From the NCBI GenBank assembly GCA_016342345.1, contig JAEINO010000008.1:1-64000 (forward strand): a stretch of DNA of 64,000 nt, written 5' to 3'. The DNA comes from Pseudodesulfovibrio sp. (lineage in GTDB: Bacteria; Desulfobacterota; Desulfovibrionia; Desulfovibrionales; Desulfovibrionaceae). The notes beneath the pieces are model-generated. The model ran no database searches and was not told where the DNA came from. It saw only the letters and a list, made by a program, of their open reading frames with translations. Of this stretch, positions 62,542 through 64,000 are shown one piece after another (within the stretch, counting starts at the first letter, position 1; every line of letters begins with the position of its first letter). The translations under genes were made by a program, and so were the position numbers.

Positions 62542-64000
62542 CTAGTCGTCGGCCATGCCGGTCAGGTCACCTATTTCGTGGCCCAGTTCTTCAGCTTTCA
62601 GCACACGGCGCATGATTTTCCCGGAGCGTGTTTTTGGGAGTTTATCTCGGAATTCTATGGATTTGATGACAGCCACAGGGCCGAGTTCGTTGCGGATGGT
62701 TTTTTTGAGATCCTTGATCAGATCGTCATTGGGTGTGAAGTCGTTGTTGAGCTGGATGAAGGCCTTGGCTGCTTCGCCCTTGATTTTGTCGGGCACGCCG
62801 ATGACCGCGGCTTCGCAGACGGCCGCATGCATTCCGAAGGCTGCTTCGACTTCGGCGGAGCCGATACGGTGTCCGGCAATGTTGATGACATCGTCGGCCC
62901 GGCCCTGAATCCAGATATAGCCGTCTTCGTCTTTTTTGGCGACATCGCCGGCGTAATACATGCCGGGGATTTGTTCCCAGTATTCCTTGTAGCTGTCTTC
63001 GTCATTCCAGAGTCCGGTCATCATGGCTGGCCAGGGTTTGGTGATAACGAGCAGGCCGCCTTTGCCGGGAGGGACAGGTTTTCCGTTTTTGTCCACCACC
63101 TCGGCTTCGATGCCGGGGAGCGGTTTGGTGACTGATCCCGGCTTGAGCAGCGATATGGGCAGCGGCGAGATCATGAACATTCCGGTTTCGGTCTGCCACC
63201 ATGTGTCGAGCACGGGGCATTCGCTACGGCCTATGTTTTTGTAGAGCCATATCCAGGCTTCGGGCGAGATGGGTTCACCAACTGTGCCGAGCAGTCGCAA
63301 GCTGGAGAGGTCGTGCTGTTTCGGGTATTGGGAGCCGAAGCGCATGAGCATGCGGATCATGGTTGGCGCGGTGTAGAAGATGGTCACCCCGAATTTGGCC
63401 ACAATGGCCCAGAGGCGATCGGCCTGGGGGTAGTTTGGGTGTCCCTCGTACATGAGCGTGGTGGTGCCTGCCATGAGCGGTCCGTATACACTTGCGCTGT
63501 GACCGGTCACCCATCCGGGATCGGCGGTACACCAGAAAATGTCGGTTGGCTTGATGTCAAAGACCGTGGTCAATGTGCGGTGGACGCCGACCATGTATCC
63601 GGCATGGGAATGGACAATGCCCTTGGGCTTGCCCGTGGTGCCGGAGGTGTAGAGCAGGAACAGCGGATCGTCCGCGTCCATGACTTCGGTGGGTGCTTCG
63701 TTGCGTTCCTGACGGATGAGGTCTTCGTATTGGAAATCCCGGCCATCGAACATGTCCACGCTGATGTTGCAGCGGCGGACCACAACCATGGATTCGACGC
63801 AATCGGCGCAAGCCCCGACCAGGGCTTCGTCTGCGGTTTCCTTGAGCTTGATGATCTGGCCGTTGCGGTAGAAGCCGTCGGAGGTGATCAGCAGCTTGGC
63901 CTGGGCATCGTTGATGCGCTGGCGCAGAGCCTTGGCCGAGAATCCGGCAAAGACCAGGGAGTGGATCGCTCCGATCTTGGCTACGGCCAGCATGGAAATG
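62542..64000 (-). CDS. acs: Acetyl-CoA synthetase (AMP-forming), 5' part beyond window
   Basis: 486 codons present; the start lies past base 64000. YTSGTTGKPKGIVHSH (AMP-binding), TWWQTETG and the C-terminal KTRSGKIMRRVL with the conserved acetylatable Lys are canonical. Activates acetate with ATP and CoA. Full-length enzymes have about 650 residues. Confidence 0.96.
   Translation of the reverse strand, partial: ISMLAVAKIGAIHSLVFAGFSAKALRQRINDAQAKLLITSDGFYRNGQIIKLKETADEALVGACADCVESMVVVRRCNISVDMFDGRDFQYEDLIRQERNEAPTEVMDADDPLFLLYTSGTTGKPKGIVHSHAGYMVGVHRTLTTVFDIKPTDIFWCTADPGWVTGHSASVYGPLMAGTTTLMYEGHPNYPQADRLWAIVAKFGVTIFYTAPTMIRMLMRFGSQYPKQHDLSSLRLLGTVGEPISPEAWIWLYKNIGRSECPVLDTWWQTETGMFMISPLPISLLKPGSVTKPLPGIEAEVVDKNGKPVPPGKGGLLVITKPWPAMMTGLWNDEDSYKEYWEQIPGMYYAGDVAKKDEDGYIWIQGRADDVINIAGHRIGSAEVEAAFGMHAAVCEAAVIGVPDKIKGEAAKAFIQLNNDFTPNDDLIKDLKKTIRNELGPVAVIKSIEFRDKLPKTRSGKIMRRVLKAEELGHEIGDLTGMADD

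Overview
The window looks like about 50% GC chromosomal DNA from a sulfate-reducing deltaproteobacterium of the Desulfovibrionaceae (Desulfovibrio/Pseudodesulfovibrio type). This is inferred from the gene set: a DUF115/Maf-type flagellin-glycosylation protein, a SudB/NfnA plus GltA-like flavoprotein pair, an octaheme cytochrome c, a TAXI solute-binding protein, AMP-forming acetyl-CoA synthetase and hairpin-rich intergenic repeats. I saw no rRNA, tRNA, CRISPR array, transposase or phage gene.

Bases 1-44416 are one large surface-glycan or flagellar-glycosylation region in several transcription units. (a) 1-3370 (+): a CDP-glycerol-type transferase (5' end cut off), a sugar-phosphate nucleotidyltransferase and a DUF115 protein. 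(b) 13467-3403 (-): a glycosyltransferase, a radical SAM enzyme, an FkbM methyltransferase, GT9, GT2, a WbpI-like UDP-sugar 2-epimerase, a fused WbpB-WbpD-like dehydrogenase/N-acetyltransferase, and NAD synthetase. (c) 14359-26589 (+): eleven tightly packed genes, many with 4-bp overlaps. They encode an SDR epimerase, a pseudaminate-associated methylase, two radical SAM enzymes (one with its SPASM-like segment at the N-terminus), a zinc-ribbon methyltransferase, a toroid-like protein, a GT-B-like protein, an orphan protein, an asparagine-synthase-type amidotransferase, a NodB-like deacetylase fused to a NodS-like methyltransferase, and an SpsF-type cytidylyltransferase. (d) 30273-26580 (-): a NeuA-like enzyme, a radical SAM enzyme, a divergent NeuB and an APH-fold kinase. 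(e) 30486-39403 (+): a nucleotidyltransferase, a PIG-L deacetylase, NeuB, a PseG-like hydrolase, an ATP-grasp enzyme, a HAD phosphatase, a methyltransferase, a frameshifted B12-type radical SAM enzyme and a TIM-barrel protein. (f) 44416-39426 (-): GT4, a WecB-like epimerase, NeuA, a cytidylyltransferase-like protein and a beta-propeller-like protein. Together these suggest that at least two CMP-activated nonulosonic acids, plus a 2,3-diamino-uronic acid, are made and heavily decorated by methylation, amidation, deacetylation and radical chemistry.

Bases 44842-64000 are more ordinary chromosome: a periplasmic ankyrin protein, a fatty acid desaturase, a P-loop kinase joined out of frame to a methyltransferase, an orphan Gln/Ala-rich protein, a CopZ/CopA copper efflux pair, a GNAT enzyme, an orphan small protein, the SudB/GltA-like pair, an HAO-like octaheme cytochrome, a TAXI protein, a 664-bp tandem repeat (2.4 copies) and the 3' part of acs.

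The most interesting points are the eleven-gene modification operon (NodB-NodS-like fusion, permuted SPASM radical SAM enzyme, AsnB), the five radical SAM enzymes in one glycan region, and the short G/C homopolymers that either break reading frames (36989, 49048) or sit at gene or promoter boundaries (38534, 47013). The latter could be phase-variable sites or sequencing errors.
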